NCBI RefSeq assembly: GCF_000006445.2
Contig: NC_006043.2
Span: 496,001-560,000, forward strand
Direction of reading: 5' to 3'
DNA length: 64,000 bases
Source of the DNA: Debaryomyces hansenii CBS767
Lineage: Eukaryota; Ascomycota; Pichiomycetes; Serinales; Debaryomycetaceae
Part shown: piece after piece, positions 46,558-56,241 of the stretch
Layout of the letters: each line of letters opens with the position of its first letter
Position numbering within the stretch: the stretch's first letter is position 1
Position numbers and translations under genes: made by a program
Notes under the pieces: generated by a model
What the model saw: only the letters and a program-made list of their open reading frames with translations
What the model was told of the DNA's origin: nothing
Databases searched by the model: none

Positions 46558-47619
46558 ATGTCCAGTGAAAATAAAAACTTGAAGCTTGCTATTGTTGGTA
46601 CCGGTATTTTTGCCACAGATCAGCACTTGCCAACTATTGACAAACTTCCTAACTTAACACCAGCCGCGTGTTACAACAGAACCAAGGCTAAGGCCGAGAC
46701 ATTCGCTAGTAAGGCCAATATTGATCCATCGCAAGTGTACGAATCGTTGGAAGATATTATCAAGACTGATAGTGTTGATTTCGTGGATGCGTTATTGCCA
46801 GTTCAATACAATTTGGATGCCGTGAAATTGGCCGTCAAATACAATAAGCCAATCTGTCTTGAAAAGCCAATTGCTGCTAACATGGCTCAGGCCAAGGAAA
46901 TTGTTCACTTAGCTAACGGCACTGATGTTCCAATAAGTATTTTGGAAAACTGGTCGTACTTGAAGGCCATTGAGATCTTAAACAAGGACGTGCTTCCAAA
47001 GATTGGTGATATCGTATCCTTCACTTACAAATCTACTGGCGCATGGAACGACAACAATAAATACTTAGCCACTTCATGGAGACAAAATCCTGAACACATT
47101 GGGGGTTTCTTAAGTGACGGTGGTGTTCATCAATTGGCATTATTGACTGAAGTGCTAGGAGAAGTTGAAAGTGTTTCTGGATTAACTAAACAAATCAGAG
47201 AAGAAAGTGGTGCTGACGATATCTTATTCTCCACTATGAAAACGAAGGCAGGTGCTATTGGTACTTTCACTTACGGTTCTTCTTTCGGTGCCACCGATAA
47301 GTCTACTAGTTTCACTATCTACGGTACTAATGGTTCTGCTGTTTACGACTTTTCACCAAACTTATCTAAACCAACCATCACATACCAAACTGGTCCTTCT
47401 TCTCAAAAAGCTTCTAAAAAGACTGTTATAGAAGTTGACGAAAATGATACTTTTGTGGAAGAATTTAAGAATTTTGCTGAAGCAGTTACTAAGAACGATA
47501 AGTCCATCGTCCATGTCACTGCCGCCAAGGCTTATCACCATTTGGCCATTGTTGCTGCTGCTTTAGATAGTTCTGCTAAAAATGGAGATTCTGTTAAGGT
47601 CGAACAACCACAAGTCTAA
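46558..47619 (+). CDS. Gfo/Idh/MocA-family oxidoreductase, YMR315W-like
   Basis: A 353-residue NADP-binding oxidoreductase closely resembling S. cerevisiae YMR315W, which has been reported to help regenerate NADPH. Seen: LAIVGTGIFATDQHLPTIDKLP (Rossmann motif GTGIF plus family His), NRTKAKAETFA, VDFVDALLPVQYN, CLEKPIAANMAQAKEIV containing the EKP signature, ENWSYL, TSWRQNPEHIGGFLSDGGVHQLALL (family active-site region with Gly-Gly-His) and GTFTYGSSFGATDKS. Length matches (349). Codons are strongly biased, pointing to good expression. It converges on SEC20 with 50 bp between stops, a gap that is mostly an (AT)n tract. Confidence 0.92.
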   Translation: MSSENKNLKLAIVGTGIFATDQHLPTIDKLPNLTPAACYNRTKAKAETFASKANIDPSQVYESLEDIIKTDSVDFVDALLPVQYNLDAVKLAVKYNKPICLEKPIAANMAQAKEIVHLANGTDVPISILENWSYLKAIEILNKDVLPKIGDIVSFTYKSTGAWNDNNKYLATSWRQNPEHIGGFLSDGGVHQLALLTEVLGEVESVSGLTKQIREESGADDILFSTMKTKAGAIGTFTYGSSFGATDKSTSFTIYGTNGSAVYDFSPNLSKPTITYQTGPSSQKASKKTVIEVDENDTFVEEFKNFAEAVTKNDKSIVHVTAAKAYHHLAIVAAALDSSAKNGDSVKVEQPQV

Positions 47620-47669
47620 TATCGGAATATGATTTTCTAATATATATATCTATATATATATATGCATGC

Positions 47670-48704
47670 TCATAGTTCATCAACAATTCTACTCGTAGCT
47701 TCATTTACTATATCTTCCCAGGTTTTATGTTCTCCATGGGGTTCAATACTCATCGTAAATTCTTCATTTAAATTTATTGTACCTGTACTCGATGATAGTA
47801 TGCTACTTGCAATTAAGGAGCTACTAATAGCCCCTACTGTGGCGTATACGTCAACATCACCCTTGCTACTTGAATTAACGAACATCCTATTGAATATTCT
47901 GAATATCTTGAATAATGACCACAAGAAAAACTTAATAGGCATCTTCAATAATCTGCGCCAAATGACCCATGCACTGCACAGCAAAAGGAACCCAATACTT
48001 AAATAGATGTTATTCTTGTCCTTTCTATCTTGTTTTTCGATAAACCTGACTACATTTTTCGACTTGTTTAATAAAGATTCGAAATCGGTAAACTTATCAT
48101 TCAAATTGGATAAATCTTTCGTTTGTTGCTCAACCGAGTCTATATTCAATTCTGTTTGAACAATAGAAGTCGACATTAACTGTCTAGTTGATTGCAAAGC
48201 CGACGTGATCGACTTATTATGTGACAATATTTGATCTTGTATAGTTTTGTTCTTAACTTTAGAATCATCCTTCGTACTACGACCCGAAAACAAGTCCTTT
48301 CTTAAGTCAGACTCGTCAAAATTATCTCTTATTACAGAGGAGTATTTGGCAATTCTTTGATTATGAATCAATTCATTTTCTGAATTGTATGATTGCAATT
48401 GACTTTCCCTCAACTTGATTCTTAAATTTGATAATTTTTCTTTATACATTTGATATCTTATAGATAATTGATCATCACTAACTCCAGATATGTTAATTTC
48501 TATGACCTTCAACATGTCACGAAATTTGAATATTAATCCGTTGGCATCTTTTGTAGATTTGATTCGTTTTAGTTCAATAGATTCTTCACCTTGGTTTGCT
48601 GTAGGGTCACTATCATCTATTATTTCATTTATCTTTGCGAATACCGAAAACTGCAATTCATCCAATCTCTTGAAGGAATTATCAATGTCGCTTGAAATAG
48701 TCAT
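47670..48704 (-). CDS. SEC20: Sec20 ER Qb-SNARE with VDEL retrieval signal
   Basis: A 344-residue t-SNARE. Sec20 works with Ufe1, Use1 and Tip20 in retrograde Golgi-to-ER fusion. Seen: an N-terminal helical region, a SNARE-like heptad stretch at about 160-225 (QSTRQLMSTSIVQTELNIDSVEQQTKDLSNLNDKF-type pattern), and one transmembrane segment at about 232-251 (IYLSIGFLLLCSAWVIW). A lumenal tail ends exactly in VDEL. S. cerevisiae Sec20 ends in HDEL, so a retrieval signal is kept. The divergent neighbour NGL2 begins 138 bp away. Confidence 0.93.
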   Translation of the reverse strand: MTISSDIDNSFKRLDELQFSVFAKINEIIDDSDPTANQGEESIELKRIKSTKDANGLIFKFRDMLKVIEINISGVSDDQLSIRYQMYKEKLSNLRIKLRESQLQSYNSENELIHNQRIAKYSSVIRDNFDESDLRKDLFSGRSTKDDSKVKNKTIQDQILSHNKSITSALQSTRQLMSTSIVQTELNIDSVEQQTKDLSNLNDKFTDFESLLNKSKNVVRFIEKQDRKDKNNIYLSIGFLLLCSAWVIWRRLLKMPIKFFLWSLFKIFRIFNRMFVNSSSKGDVDVYATVGAISSSLIASSILSSSTGTINLNEEFTMSIEPHGEHKTWEDIVNEATSRIVDEL

Positions 48705-48841
48705 TTTTGATTGCTTAGTTGGTATATATGTAGCTGAAACGATGATGATATATTTTTGTAGTTAGAGCGCACTGAAAAATATAACTCTTGCAAAAAACGA
48801 GTTTTGATTGTAGATTCGTCAAACCCACATACATTATTAGA

Positions 48842-50413
48842 ATGGGTCTCATTATGTCTAACATATCAAATGTGCCAACTAATGAAGAGAAAAATGCAGG
48901 TGTTTCGCAAAAAGAGCCAATAGCAGACGCAAAACTAATTCAAGGCAGTAAAAAGCAGAAATCTACCAAGAAATCAAGAGATCCTTCCACACTAACACCC
49001 GAGTACATAGAGGAGCAGAGAAGACAGAGAAACTTAAAAAAAGAGAAGAAAAAACAAGAACTTCTTGCTCAAGGAATCGACCCTAATGCTGTGAATACCC
49101 CTGTTGAACTAAGATTTAAAACGAGGGAATTACTTGAGCTTCCAAATAATGTAGCTAGTGATGATTCCTTTAAGATAAAAATTATGTCATATAATATATT
49201 AGCACAAGCATTAATTAGGAGAAAATTGTTTCCGACAAGTGGGAATGCATTAAAATGGTCAACAAGATCACAAGTTTTGTTATCAGAATTTAAACATTAT
49301 GACGCAGACATATTATGTTTACAAGAGTTAGACTTTATTCAGTATAATTCATACTGGCGCAAAGAATTGGGAAAACTAGGATATGACATGAAATATTATA
49401 GAGCAGATACTAAAAATCACGGATTAGCCATTGCATTCAAGTCGGATAAATTTATTTGCAAGCATCAAAGTTTCATGTACTATGATAAAGAAACTTCGGG
49501 GGAGTTGAGACCAAGAACCGCTACTCAGAATATTGGATTTTTGGCATGTTTAGAGTTTACGCCTGACATATTAACGAAGTATAGTAATATTTCAAGAAAT
49601 GGAATAATCATTGGAACAACACATTTATTTTGGCATCCATTTGGTACCTTTGAAAGAACCAGACAAACTTATTTAATTTTAAAGAAATTCAAAGAATTCC
49701 GGTCTACGATGAATACTCTTAAAGGTAATGATGATGATTGGTACGGTTTCTTTGCTGGAGATTTTAATTCGCAACCATTTGATGCGCCATACTTATCCAT
49801 AACTGCCAAACCAGCCCATTATGCAGAAAGAGCTCGTATAGTTCTTGGATGCTCGCTATCTTATCAGTATTCAAAAAATAGAGGTGTTATAGATCAAGAA
49901 GATGACAATGGGGATGAGGATAAAGAAAACGGACAAGAGGAAGAAGGTGGTAATATTGAAAAGTTTGGTAGTAATCAGCCAAAAGACCCAGTTCCAGAGT
50001 CGTTTAAACCTACAACTGAACAATTGAAGTTAGTTAATTCAATGGAAGATTTACACAATTCATTAGATATGAGAGCTATCTCCTTATATTCAGTTGGCTA
50101 TAAATTGGTCGATCCAGATAATGCTGGCCTTGATAACAATCGAGATGAACCAATTTTCTCAAATTGGGCCCATGCCTGGAGAGGTTTATTGGATTATATT
50201 TTTGTAATTAGTTCCTGGGATGCTACAAGAGAATCGTTTTCCGACAAAGTAGATACAGTCGAGGACGTTGAACATAATAACGGTGTTCGGATAACAAAAT
50301 TGTTGAAATTGCCATTACCAAAGGAAATGGGACCAGAACCTTCAGGACAACCAAGACTCGGTCAATATCCATCTGATCATCTTTGTTTGATGGCCGAAGT
50401 TGCATTATGTTAA
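48842..50413 (+). CDS. NGL2: Ngl2-type exonuclease/endonuclease/phosphatase family RNase
   Basis: A 523-residue CCR4-related nuclease; S. cerevisiae Ngl2 completes the 3' end of 5.8S rRNA. The start at 48842 gives MGLIMSN; a second ATG four codons on is also possible. The N-terminus is Lys-rich with EEQRRQRNLKKEKKKQELL. The EEP domain shows IKIMSYNILAQALIRR, ILCLQELDF with the magnesium-binding Glu, TQNIGFLACLEF, GTTHLFWHP, GFFAGDFNSQPFDAPY with the Asp/Asn pair, and PSDHLCLMAEV with the catalytic Asp-His at the end. An acidic insertion lies at about 355-395. S. cerevisiae Ngl2 is 515 residues. The paralogue Ngl3 is the main alternative. Confidence 0.88.
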   Translation: MGLIMSNISNVPTNEEKNAGVSQKEPIADAKLIQGSKKQKSTKKSRDPSTLTPEYIEEQRRQRNLKKEKKKQELLAQGIDPNAVNTPVELRFKTRELLELPNNVASDDSFKIKIMSYNILAQALIRRKLFPTSGNALKWSTRSQVLLSEFKHYDADILCLQELDFIQYNSYWRKELGKLGYDMKYYRADTKNHGLAIAFKSDKFICKHQSFMYYDKETSGELRPRTATQNIGFLACLEFTPDILTKYSNISRNGIIIGTTHLFWHPFGTFERTRQTYLILKKFKEFRSTMNTLKGNDDDWYGFFAGDFNSQPFDAPYLSITAKPAHYAERARIVLGCSLSYQYSKNRGVIDQEDDNGDEDKENGQEEEGGNIEKFGSNQPKDPVPESFKPTTEQLKLVNSMEDLHNSLDMRAISLYSVGYKLVDPDNAGLDNNRDEPIFSNWAHAWRGLLDYIFVISSWDATRESFSDKVDTVEDVEHNNGVRITKLLKLPLPKEMGPEPSGQPRLGQYPSDHLCLMAEVALC

Positions 50414-50482
50414 TTATATGAATTATATATAAAGACTTATAAAATAATTATCAACTCCATGATATATACGTATTTATATAAT

Positions 50483-51286
50483 TTATTTCTTGAGCATAGT
50501 ATCAACCAAATCTTCTAAAGGTCCATAATCTTTACGAGTAATTAAATTAAACTCATTACTAAATAAAACGTAGTGCTTTAAACTGGTATTTAGATGACTT
50601 TGTAACCCTAATTCGGAGATTTCATGGAAGTGGTGACAATAAATATGGGCATAGATTCTAAACAATCTTTTGAAAATTGTTTTCACCAAGCTTGGAAATT
50701 GTTGTGGGAAAGGTGCTCCGATTTTAGAAGGAAATATATTATCATTATCAAAAAAGTTTTGAATCCAATTCATCAAGTTCTCTGTGTATTCACAAGCAGG
50801 TAATGATACCGGCCTCTTAGGCAGTGCCATTCCATTGGAGCTGGGATTGGTCTCTTGCCACAAGTATTCATATTCGTCAGTTGCTATCATTCTGGGACAC
50901 GTCTTCGGAGAACAAAACTCTGTTATTGCCCCGTATAACATATTTATTTGATTGTAGAAATCAACTACGTGAATAGCTAGCCACTCATTGATATCTTCGT
51001 CTTGTGGTAACTTGACTGCTTGAATCAATGCACTATCGGATCCTAATGTTTGTTCAGCATAATGTCTTATATCTTTATGTGATGAAACGGATTGTCCACC
51101 ATTATTTAAGTTTATTGTTTGATATGCTTGCCCTGGCTCTTGCTGATATGGCTGGTTATTTTGTGGTGGGTTTGGGAATGTTGAGTTTGAAACCGGTTGA
51201 GGGCTTGATATTGGTGATGATTGCTTCAATTTAAATCCCCTAGTCGACCTTAGCGAATGCGTATTAAAGTTTTGGAAGAACGACAT
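50483..51286 (-). CDS. MOB1: Mob1 kinase co-activator of the mitotic exit network
   Basis: A 267-residue Mob protein. Mob1 binds and activates the Dbf2/Dbf20 (LATS/NDR) kinases for mitotic exit and cytokinesis. The N-terminus MSFFQNFN...RSTRGFK closely follows S. cerevisiae Mob1. A Ser/Pro/Gln/Asn-rich linker precedes the Mob fold, which begins near residue 70 and shows [23 protein letters not shown]. The zinc ligands are in CSPKTCPRM (Cys pair) and in [11 protein letters not shown] (His pair), with EYEYLWQ between them. Length and order are canonical. It converges on NGL2 with 69 bp between. Confidence 0.96.
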   Translation of the reverse strand: MSFFQNFNTHSLRSTRGFKLKQSSPISSPQPVSNSTFPNPPQNNQPYQQEPGQAYQTINLNNGGQSVSSHKDIRHYAEQTLGSDSALIQAVKLPQDEDINEWLAIHVVDFYNQINMLYGAITEFCSPKTCPRMIATDEYEYLWQETNPSSNGMALPKRPVSLPACEYTENLMNWIQNFFDNDNIFPSKIGAPFPQQFPSLVKTIFKRLFRIYAHIYCHHFHEISELGLQSHLNTSLKHYVLFSNEFNLITRKDYGPLEDLVDTMLKK

Positions 51287-51406
51287 GGCATATATACAAA
51301 TATCTTACTATATTCAAGTCTTTAAACCAAGTAACTATATTTAACGGCTTGCTTGTGTTCGTTAGATCTATTGTGCTGTTTGTTTACATTCTTCCCATAT
51401 ACATCA

Positions 51407-52327
51407 TCACGTGATCGATTCGATATTAAGATGGCTTTCAATATACTTTAGATCAAAGAGTTGTAAGTCGAAAACCATTGCTTTGATGGATAGATTAGGG
51501 GTGGGAGGTAAGCCCAGATCAAGGAAACGGCTTCTGTACTTCTTACACGCGTCTAACTTAGATCCAGACATATCACACTCTTTCATAATACTCAAAGTAT
51601 TGTATTCCGCTAGTGCTTTCAACTGAATATTTTTCATAGATTGCAAGAACGCTTCGTTCTTATTATGAATTACAGAAGGGAGGTTTGCAGGAGATGAACA
51701 TAACATCTCGTCGAGATTTCTGAAAAGCCAATTATAGTTTGTTTTGAATAGCTTCCTACCGTAAAATGAGAACACAAAGGGAAATTTAAACTCCAAGTTA
51801 ATGAACAACGAACCAAGCAGATAGTTCAATGCGTCTACAATGTCAGCAAGTTGTAGTTTTGGCTGAAATGTGTTAAAGTGGAAATCTAAGTCTATCAGAC
51901 TTAGCAAATTTATGGAATTGGGGAATGCATATTTCATATCGAGTAGATCATTAATAATGGGGGTAGATACATTACACTCAAGATCTAACAGAAATGACGT
52001 AGTTTTATCGCCTCTGATGAATAAGCTTGTATTCATGTCAATATGCTTCCAGTAACGACACTCGACAAAGCTATGTCCAATTGCCTCTACCAAACTTCCG
52101 TAATCCGTGGTATGGAGCTTAGTACCATTTATATGTAGATTAACATTCAACTTAGTGAGTTAGTAGTAATCTTATAGATCAGCCGCTACAGTTGAACTTA
52201 CACTGAATTTTTTATCTGGTATAATGAATTGTTCTTCTAAGTTAGAATTGTCATTCTGCAACTGGTACGAGTATTTCAAACTGAAGTAATCTTCATCTTT
52301 CTTTACTGTCAACGTATCAACAGTCAT
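51407..52327 (-). CDS. Unrecognised spliced gene, 289-aa product
   Basis: Two exons: 52327-52202 (42 codons from ATG 52327) and 52150-51407. The long second exon has no ATG until residue 39 of its own frame, yet the residues before that look like genuine protein (NVNLHINGTKLHTTDYGSLVEAIGH and on). Exon 1 supplies an ATG and 42 codons in the same phase. I do not recognise the product. It has alternating beta-type segments in the first half and a helical, Lys/Asn-rich second half, with no signal peptide, membrane segment or known motif. The promoter is shared with IRC19 (127 bp). It could be a fast-evolving nuclear or structural protein, but nothing fixes the function. Confidence 0.7.
52151..52201 (-). 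other. Predicted 51-nt spliceosomal intron
   Basis: On the minus strand it begins GTAAGT (52201-52196), contains a perfect TACTAAC branch point 8 nt before the 3' end, and ends AAG at 52151. It carries an in-frame TAA, so retention would stop translation. Both exons join in phase 0. The AAG acceptor is less usual than CAG/TAG but is the first AG after the branch point. Confidence 0.7.
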
Positions 52328-52454
52328 GTCAATTATAGTGTAGCTTTTGTTATCATAATCTTTTTACGGTTGTAAAAAAACCTCATCACCGCGATTGACA
52401 CTTCCAAGCTTTTATCAAGTACTAAAATAAATTCTTCAAGAATACCAATTGGTA

Positions 52455-53096
52455 ATGAATAAGACGAAACAGGTTGTTACTATAGGAAATGACCTAATAG
52501 TGAAGTATCAGGTTTCGTTGTTGGCAGGTCTTGAGGGGCTAAATGAACTTTCCTCGAAGAAATCTAAGTTCTTATCGCTTTACAAAAAATTCTATAAGCT
52601 TCGTAATATGATCGATTCCAAACCATATAATAAAGAAACATACCAGAACATAATACGACGGAAATTCACCATGGAGGATTTTAACCTTAAACGAAACATA
52701 CTATTGGAAGGATCTGACAAATTATCAGAATTACAGCTATTTGAACGTATGATAAACACATTAGCATTTGTCCATAATTCAACGGTATATTTACCGTCAG
52801 AAGGAAAAGAAAAGCCGGCATTCTTCTTTCAAGACTTGAAAATTCCTCAAAGAATGGAAAAGCTGATAATATTGACCTTGCTCAAGATGGATCAACAGAA
52901 GCCCAATACGATTAAATACGATCGAAAATACGAATGGATACCGCAGATATACAACAAATTGAGCCAGTTGCCTGATGACCCCGATGCGAAGGAGTATAAG
53001 TCCATTTTCAAGGATATCGATGCTAATCTTATAGGGTTTCGGGACTACGAGTTGAACTTGATGAGGCTAAACGAATGTTATAGACTATGTTTATAG
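52455..53096 (+). CDS. IRC19: Irc19/Rrg4-like protein
   Basis: A 213-residue basic protein starting at MNKTKQ (52455); the preceding TTG is not a start. It resembles S. cerevisiae Irc19 (YLL033W, 230 aa), whose loss affects respiratory growth, mtDNA maintenance and spontaneous recombination foci. The best-matching parts are FLSLYKKFYKLRNMI (an LYR-like start), KETYQNIIRRKFTMEDFNLKR and the C-terminal SIFKDIDANLIGF. The remainder is weakly conserved. The call gains support from the nearby ISA1 and FRA1 genes, which are neighbours of IRC19 in S. cerevisiae. Molecular function is unknown. Confidence 0.75.
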   Translation: MNKTKQVVTIGNDLIVKYQVSLLAGLEGLNELSSKKSKFLSLYKKFYKLRNMIDSKPYNKETYQNIIRRKFTMEDFNLKRNILLEGSDKLSELQLFERMINTLAFVHNSTVYLPSEGKEKPAFFFQDLKIPQRMEKLIILTLLKMDQQKPNTIKYDRKYEWIPQIYNKLSQLPDDPDAKEYKSIFKDIDANLIGFRDYELNLMRLNECYRLCL

Positions 53097-53307
53097 AGAA
53101 TATATTTTATTGAGTGGTACGAAAATATCTATTATAAACTGATATTGATAAGAATAGAGCCGAGTATACGATGTATATTGTTCAATTTGCTTTAAGGTTG
53201 AATTGAATGGCGTAAAAAGCGTTGAATATTTACTGCGCAATTCATAGCAATATCAAAATTGAATATTTTGAAATTTCGTTTTAACTTATTCAATAACTTA
53301 TATAAAT

Positions 53308-53766
53308 ATGGGTTGGTTTTCAAAAGATACATCGAGTACTATTCCAAATAATCAGGTAGAACAACGTTCTCATCAACCATTAGATTTATCTGGTCAACCA
53401 GCATTCAATTCAACAACGGCCAATTCAAACGGACATTCATCGGACATTTCTCATACCTTAGAGCAGTTAACTGAAAATGAAGCCCCTCTCAAGTTAAAAG
53501 AATTAAAGGAAAATAGCGTAAAGGCAAATAATGAATCAGTATCTGACTTTGTTCACGCAAGACCTAAAAATCTTTTTGTTATTGATGGCGAAAAGGAAAT
53601 TGAGGAGAGTATTATTTGTACCAATAATGAACAAGGAGGAAAAACATGCTTGAAATTGAAGTACAACTCCGTGCAATTGTTCAAACAAATGCAGAAATTA
53701 GAATACTTCTGTTCATTGCCTGATGACATAAATGCTACATACTTCGAATGCAGAAAAATTACATAG
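53308..53766 (+). CDS. Small unrecognised protein (152 aa) with four clustered Cys
   Basis: Not recognised. The frame starts at ATG 53308 and is preceded by AT-rich promoter sequence. The first 75 residues are Ser/Asn/Gln-rich and look disordered, after a short hydrophobic start (MGWFSKDT). The last 75 look folded: DFVHARPKNLFVIDGEKEIEES leads to a Cys-x9-Cys pair (CTNNEQGGKTC), then KLEYFC and YFEC near the end, spaced by 12. The Cys pattern recalls intermembrane-space proteins but is not a true twin CX9C. No membrane segment. It is likely a real gene because the C-terminal half shows regular hydrophobic periodicity. Confidence 0.55.
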   Translation: MGWFSKDTSSTIPNNQVEQRSHQPLDLSGQPAFNSTTANSNGHSSDISHTLEQLTENEAPLKLKELKENSVKANNESVSDFVHARPKNLFVIDGEKEIEESIICTNNEQGGKTCLKLKYNSVQLFKQMQKLEYFCSLPDDINATYFECRKIT

Positions 53767-53960
53767 TTAAATATTTAATTGTTCAATATAATCTTATCAT
53801 TTATTACGTACGGATTGTACAAAGAGAGAATCAGATAAGGGAGGCATAAGATCTATAAGAGGATATAAAAAAAAGTTCTAGAAAGAGTGCTTAAAGTAGA
53901 GGTGAGATTGAGAGATGATTGCTGAAAGTAAGCGAAGATATGATAAGGGGAAGGAAACGA

Positions 53961-54959
53961 TTAAATGAGTAATCCTGTAACGACACCTAAACCAATCATT
54001 AAACTAATACTCAAGCCAAAAGTCGAAGATCCACTTTCGGTTTCGGAATTATACTCATTTAAAGAAACGTTTGAATGGTTTCCATTGTGGATCAAATCAG
54101 TACCGTTGTGGGGGTGAGTTGCATTGTGAGTAGTATTTCTCGATTTCACATCGTTTATAAGTTTAGTCTTTGATTTAGTGTCTTCTGTATTGTCTTCGTC
54201 ATCGTCGGCATAGTCATTTTCAGGCTTAGAGTCTTCGACTTCTGGTTCGTCATCTGCATCTGGACCTTCATCAAATACTTCGTACTTGTCAACCTCATCC
54301 TCATCATAAGAATATTCTTTGTAATCTTGGTTAAACTCAAGACCAGATGCCAAGTCCTTTTGTAATTCTTGAAGATCATAGTTGCTGTTAGAATTATATT
54401 CGTCTTGCAAGCTTTGTAATCTTATGTTTGATGCTAATTCAATGTCGGCACAAGCAAACTTGGTCAAGTTGGCAAAGTGGAAAGTGACGGATCTACCGAC
54501 AATGTAGGAATTGGATTTCTTGTTTAACGAAAGATATGGGTCGTTGTATTTTGTTTCGAAGCATGTGGTATCAATCCAACCATGCTTCCCCGACAAGTCA
54601 CCCACCTGACAGTATGAATCATCCTTTTGATCTTCACAATCTGGTGGGGCGTCATAAGGATTGAAGTGCAAACCCACTAAGTCACAATTACCATCCGAAG
54701 GAACCAGGTTTTCATGAATATGATATTGGAAAGGTCCTCCTTCCTTTGGTAACCCGGTTACATCGACGTGGACATTGACTGCCTTACCTCTTTTGGCTGT
54801 GAACACAATGTTACCCTGGACATTATTGTCAAATCCAAATGGGAAGTCCGCAATGGCTACCACATTCTTGGGATTTTTTTTAATCTTGGGGGCTTTGTCT
54901 CCTAATGCCAATTGAGATACAGAAAGAAGCGATAAGATCAATGGTATATTAATTTGCAT
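53961..54959 (-). CDS. Secreted GPI-anchored Cu-only superoxide dismutase (SOD4/5/6 type)
   Basis: A 332-residue cell-surface protein like Candida albicans Sod4/Sod5/Sod6, copper-only enzymes that remove extracellular superoxide. Signal peptide 1-20 (cleavage after ALALG-like LALG). The SOD fold spans about 33-175. Copper ligands by comparison with Sod5 are His80 and His82 in QYHIHENL, His98 in GLHFNPY and His161 in VTFHFAN. Cys92 and Cys170 fit the conserved disulphide. The zinc-site loop of Cu/Zn enzymes is absent. After residue 185 comes an acidic, Asn-rich stalk with NHTS-type glycosylation sites, then a C-terminal hydrophobic segment (STFGLSISLMIGLGVVTGLLI) suited to a GPI anchor. Confidence 0.92.
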   Translation of the reverse strand: MQINIPLILSLLSVSQLALGDKAPKIKKNPKNVVAIADFPFGFDNNVQGNIVFTAKRGKAVNVHVDVTGLPKEGGPFQYHIHENLVPSDGNCDLVGLHFNPYDAPPDCEDQKDDSYCQVGDLSGKHGWIDTTCFETKYNDPYLSLNKKSNSYIVGRSVTFHFANLTKFACADIELASNIRLQSLQDEYNSNSNYDLQELQKDLASGLEFNQDYKEYSYDEDEVDKYEVFDEGPDADDEPEVEDSKPENDYADDDEDNTEDTKSKTKLINDVKSRNTTHNATHPHNGTDLIHNGNHSNVSLNEYNSETESGSSTFGLSISLMIGLGVVTGLLI

Positions 54960-55413
54960 TTTTAGGCTTGAACGTAATCTTTATTGATTGAATATAAAGA
55001 AAGAAAAGAATGATAGAAGTAAATGAATTTAAGAAGATAATGGACTTACTTATTGTGTTTTATAGTCAGCGGTAGGACACAGATACACCAAATCCACAAA
55101 TTTGCAGCTTTAAATTTATATCTGAGTGTCGCAAACAACGTTTTTAAAAAATAGAAAGATCTCACAAAAAGTAACGACGGATGTCGGAACCGAAAACCCC
55201 ATTTCAAGGTACTCCTACAAGCGGTAATTAATTGTTAATGTATCATAAATGTGTATTAAGAAGACTTGATAATCGTCTCATTTAATATAGGAATATAATG
55301 TTGTATAATGTAATATAAATTTAATGCAGAATTTTATCGTGTGTACGAATATGGGCGTGAGTGTCTTGTGATATTAAGTTAATGGGGTCAAGCATGCATA
55401 ATAGGTGTGTCTC
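54960..55413. other. Spacer between SOD and ISA1 genes
   Basis: About 450 bp between two minus-strand genes. It is AT-rich and holds the SOD promoter and the ISA1 3' end. No ORF or RNA gene is supported. Confidence 0.5.
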
Positions 55414-56241
55414 TTAGACCATAAATGATTCACCACACCCACAGGTACCCTTAGAGTTGGGATTTCTAAAGATAAACCTCGACGACAATTTGTCATCCAA
55501 CCAATCCATTTCAGACCCCACAATTGAAAAAAGGGCCTTCGAATCTATGTATACCTTGACACCATCTTGTTCCACCTTCTCGTCGAACTTACCTGGCTCT
55601 GATACGTATTCCAAGTTATATGTTAATCCTGAACAACCTCTGTTCTGTACCCCGATTCTGATCAATTGCGGCTCAGGTTGATCCAACAAATTCTTCAAAT
55701 GGTCCACTGCATTGGCACTGAACGTAATCAATGCTTTTCTAGGACGCAATGTTCTCTTCTGTTTCGTCTTCTTCGCCGGCTTTTCATTCTCCGTTATCTT
55801 TGGTGTCGTAGGTTCGACAGTTACTGTCGATATTATATTAGGTTGTGCGGGCTTCTGCGCTTCTGTGTTCTTCGTCTCCTCCTTAGTACTCTTCGTTTCT
55901 GCAGTTTCGGGCTTGCCGATATTCTTCAATGTCTTGTTGGAAAATTTGGATGCTCGGGATCTCCTTGCGGGCGCTGATGTACTTTGGTCCTTAGTAGACA
56001 CTTTTTCCATTGGCCCCAAAGAATGTTTAGACCATTTAGAGCTCAGATCACTAGGTTCTTTAGTTGATTCTCCCAAATTTGTCTTCTTCATAGGATATTT
56101 CAATCCCGAATAGAAATCATTCTTGCTTGTTGTAACAGGTATAGTTTGCATAAACCTCTTTCCACCTTTCTTTGCTTCATTTGAAGCATATCTCTTATAT
56201 GTGTGATTTAAGTTTGTCAATATAATTCTTTTCGCTATCAT
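55414..56241 (-). CDS. ISA1: Isa1 mitochondrial A-type iron-sulfur assembly protein
   Basis: A 275-residue A-type Fe-S protein. Isa1, with Isa2 and Iba57, builds [4Fe-4S] clusters for mitochondrial enzymes such as aconitase and lipoate synthase. The N-terminus (MIAKRIILTNLNHTYKRYAS) is a typical mitochondrial presequence. A disordered Lys/Thr/Pro-rich segment runs to about 160. The fold occupies the last 110 residues, with RPRKALITFSANAVDHLKNLL and three conserved cysteines: one in NRGCSGLTYNLEY and two in GTCGCGESF. It is longer than needed for the fold because of the linker; S. cerevisiae Isa1 is 250 residues. FRA1 lies upstream on the same strand, as in S. cerevisiae. Confidence 0.95.
   Translation of the reverse strand: MIAKRIILTNLNHTYKRYASNEAKKGGKRFMQTIPVTTSKNDFYSGLKYPMKKTNLGESTKEPSDLSSKWSKHSLGPMEKVSTKDQSTSAPARRSRASKFSNKTLKNIGKPETAETKSTKEETKNTEAQKPAQPNIISTVTVEPTTPKITENEKPAKKTKQKRTLRPRKALITFSANAVDHLKNLLDQPEPQLIRIGVQNRGCSGLTYNLEYVSEPGKFDEKVEQDGVKVYIDSKALFSIVGSEMDWLDDKLSSRFIFRNPNSKGTCGCGESFMV

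Noticed and set aside
48735..48780. Second ATGATGA/CTGA pair in the SEC20-NGL2 promoter
   Set aside because: The spacing of about 40 nt is too short for a C/D snoRNA and the region is a compact divergent promoter.
48788..48841. Upstream extension of NGL2
   Set aside because: It begins at TTG; ATG 48842 is the first valid start.
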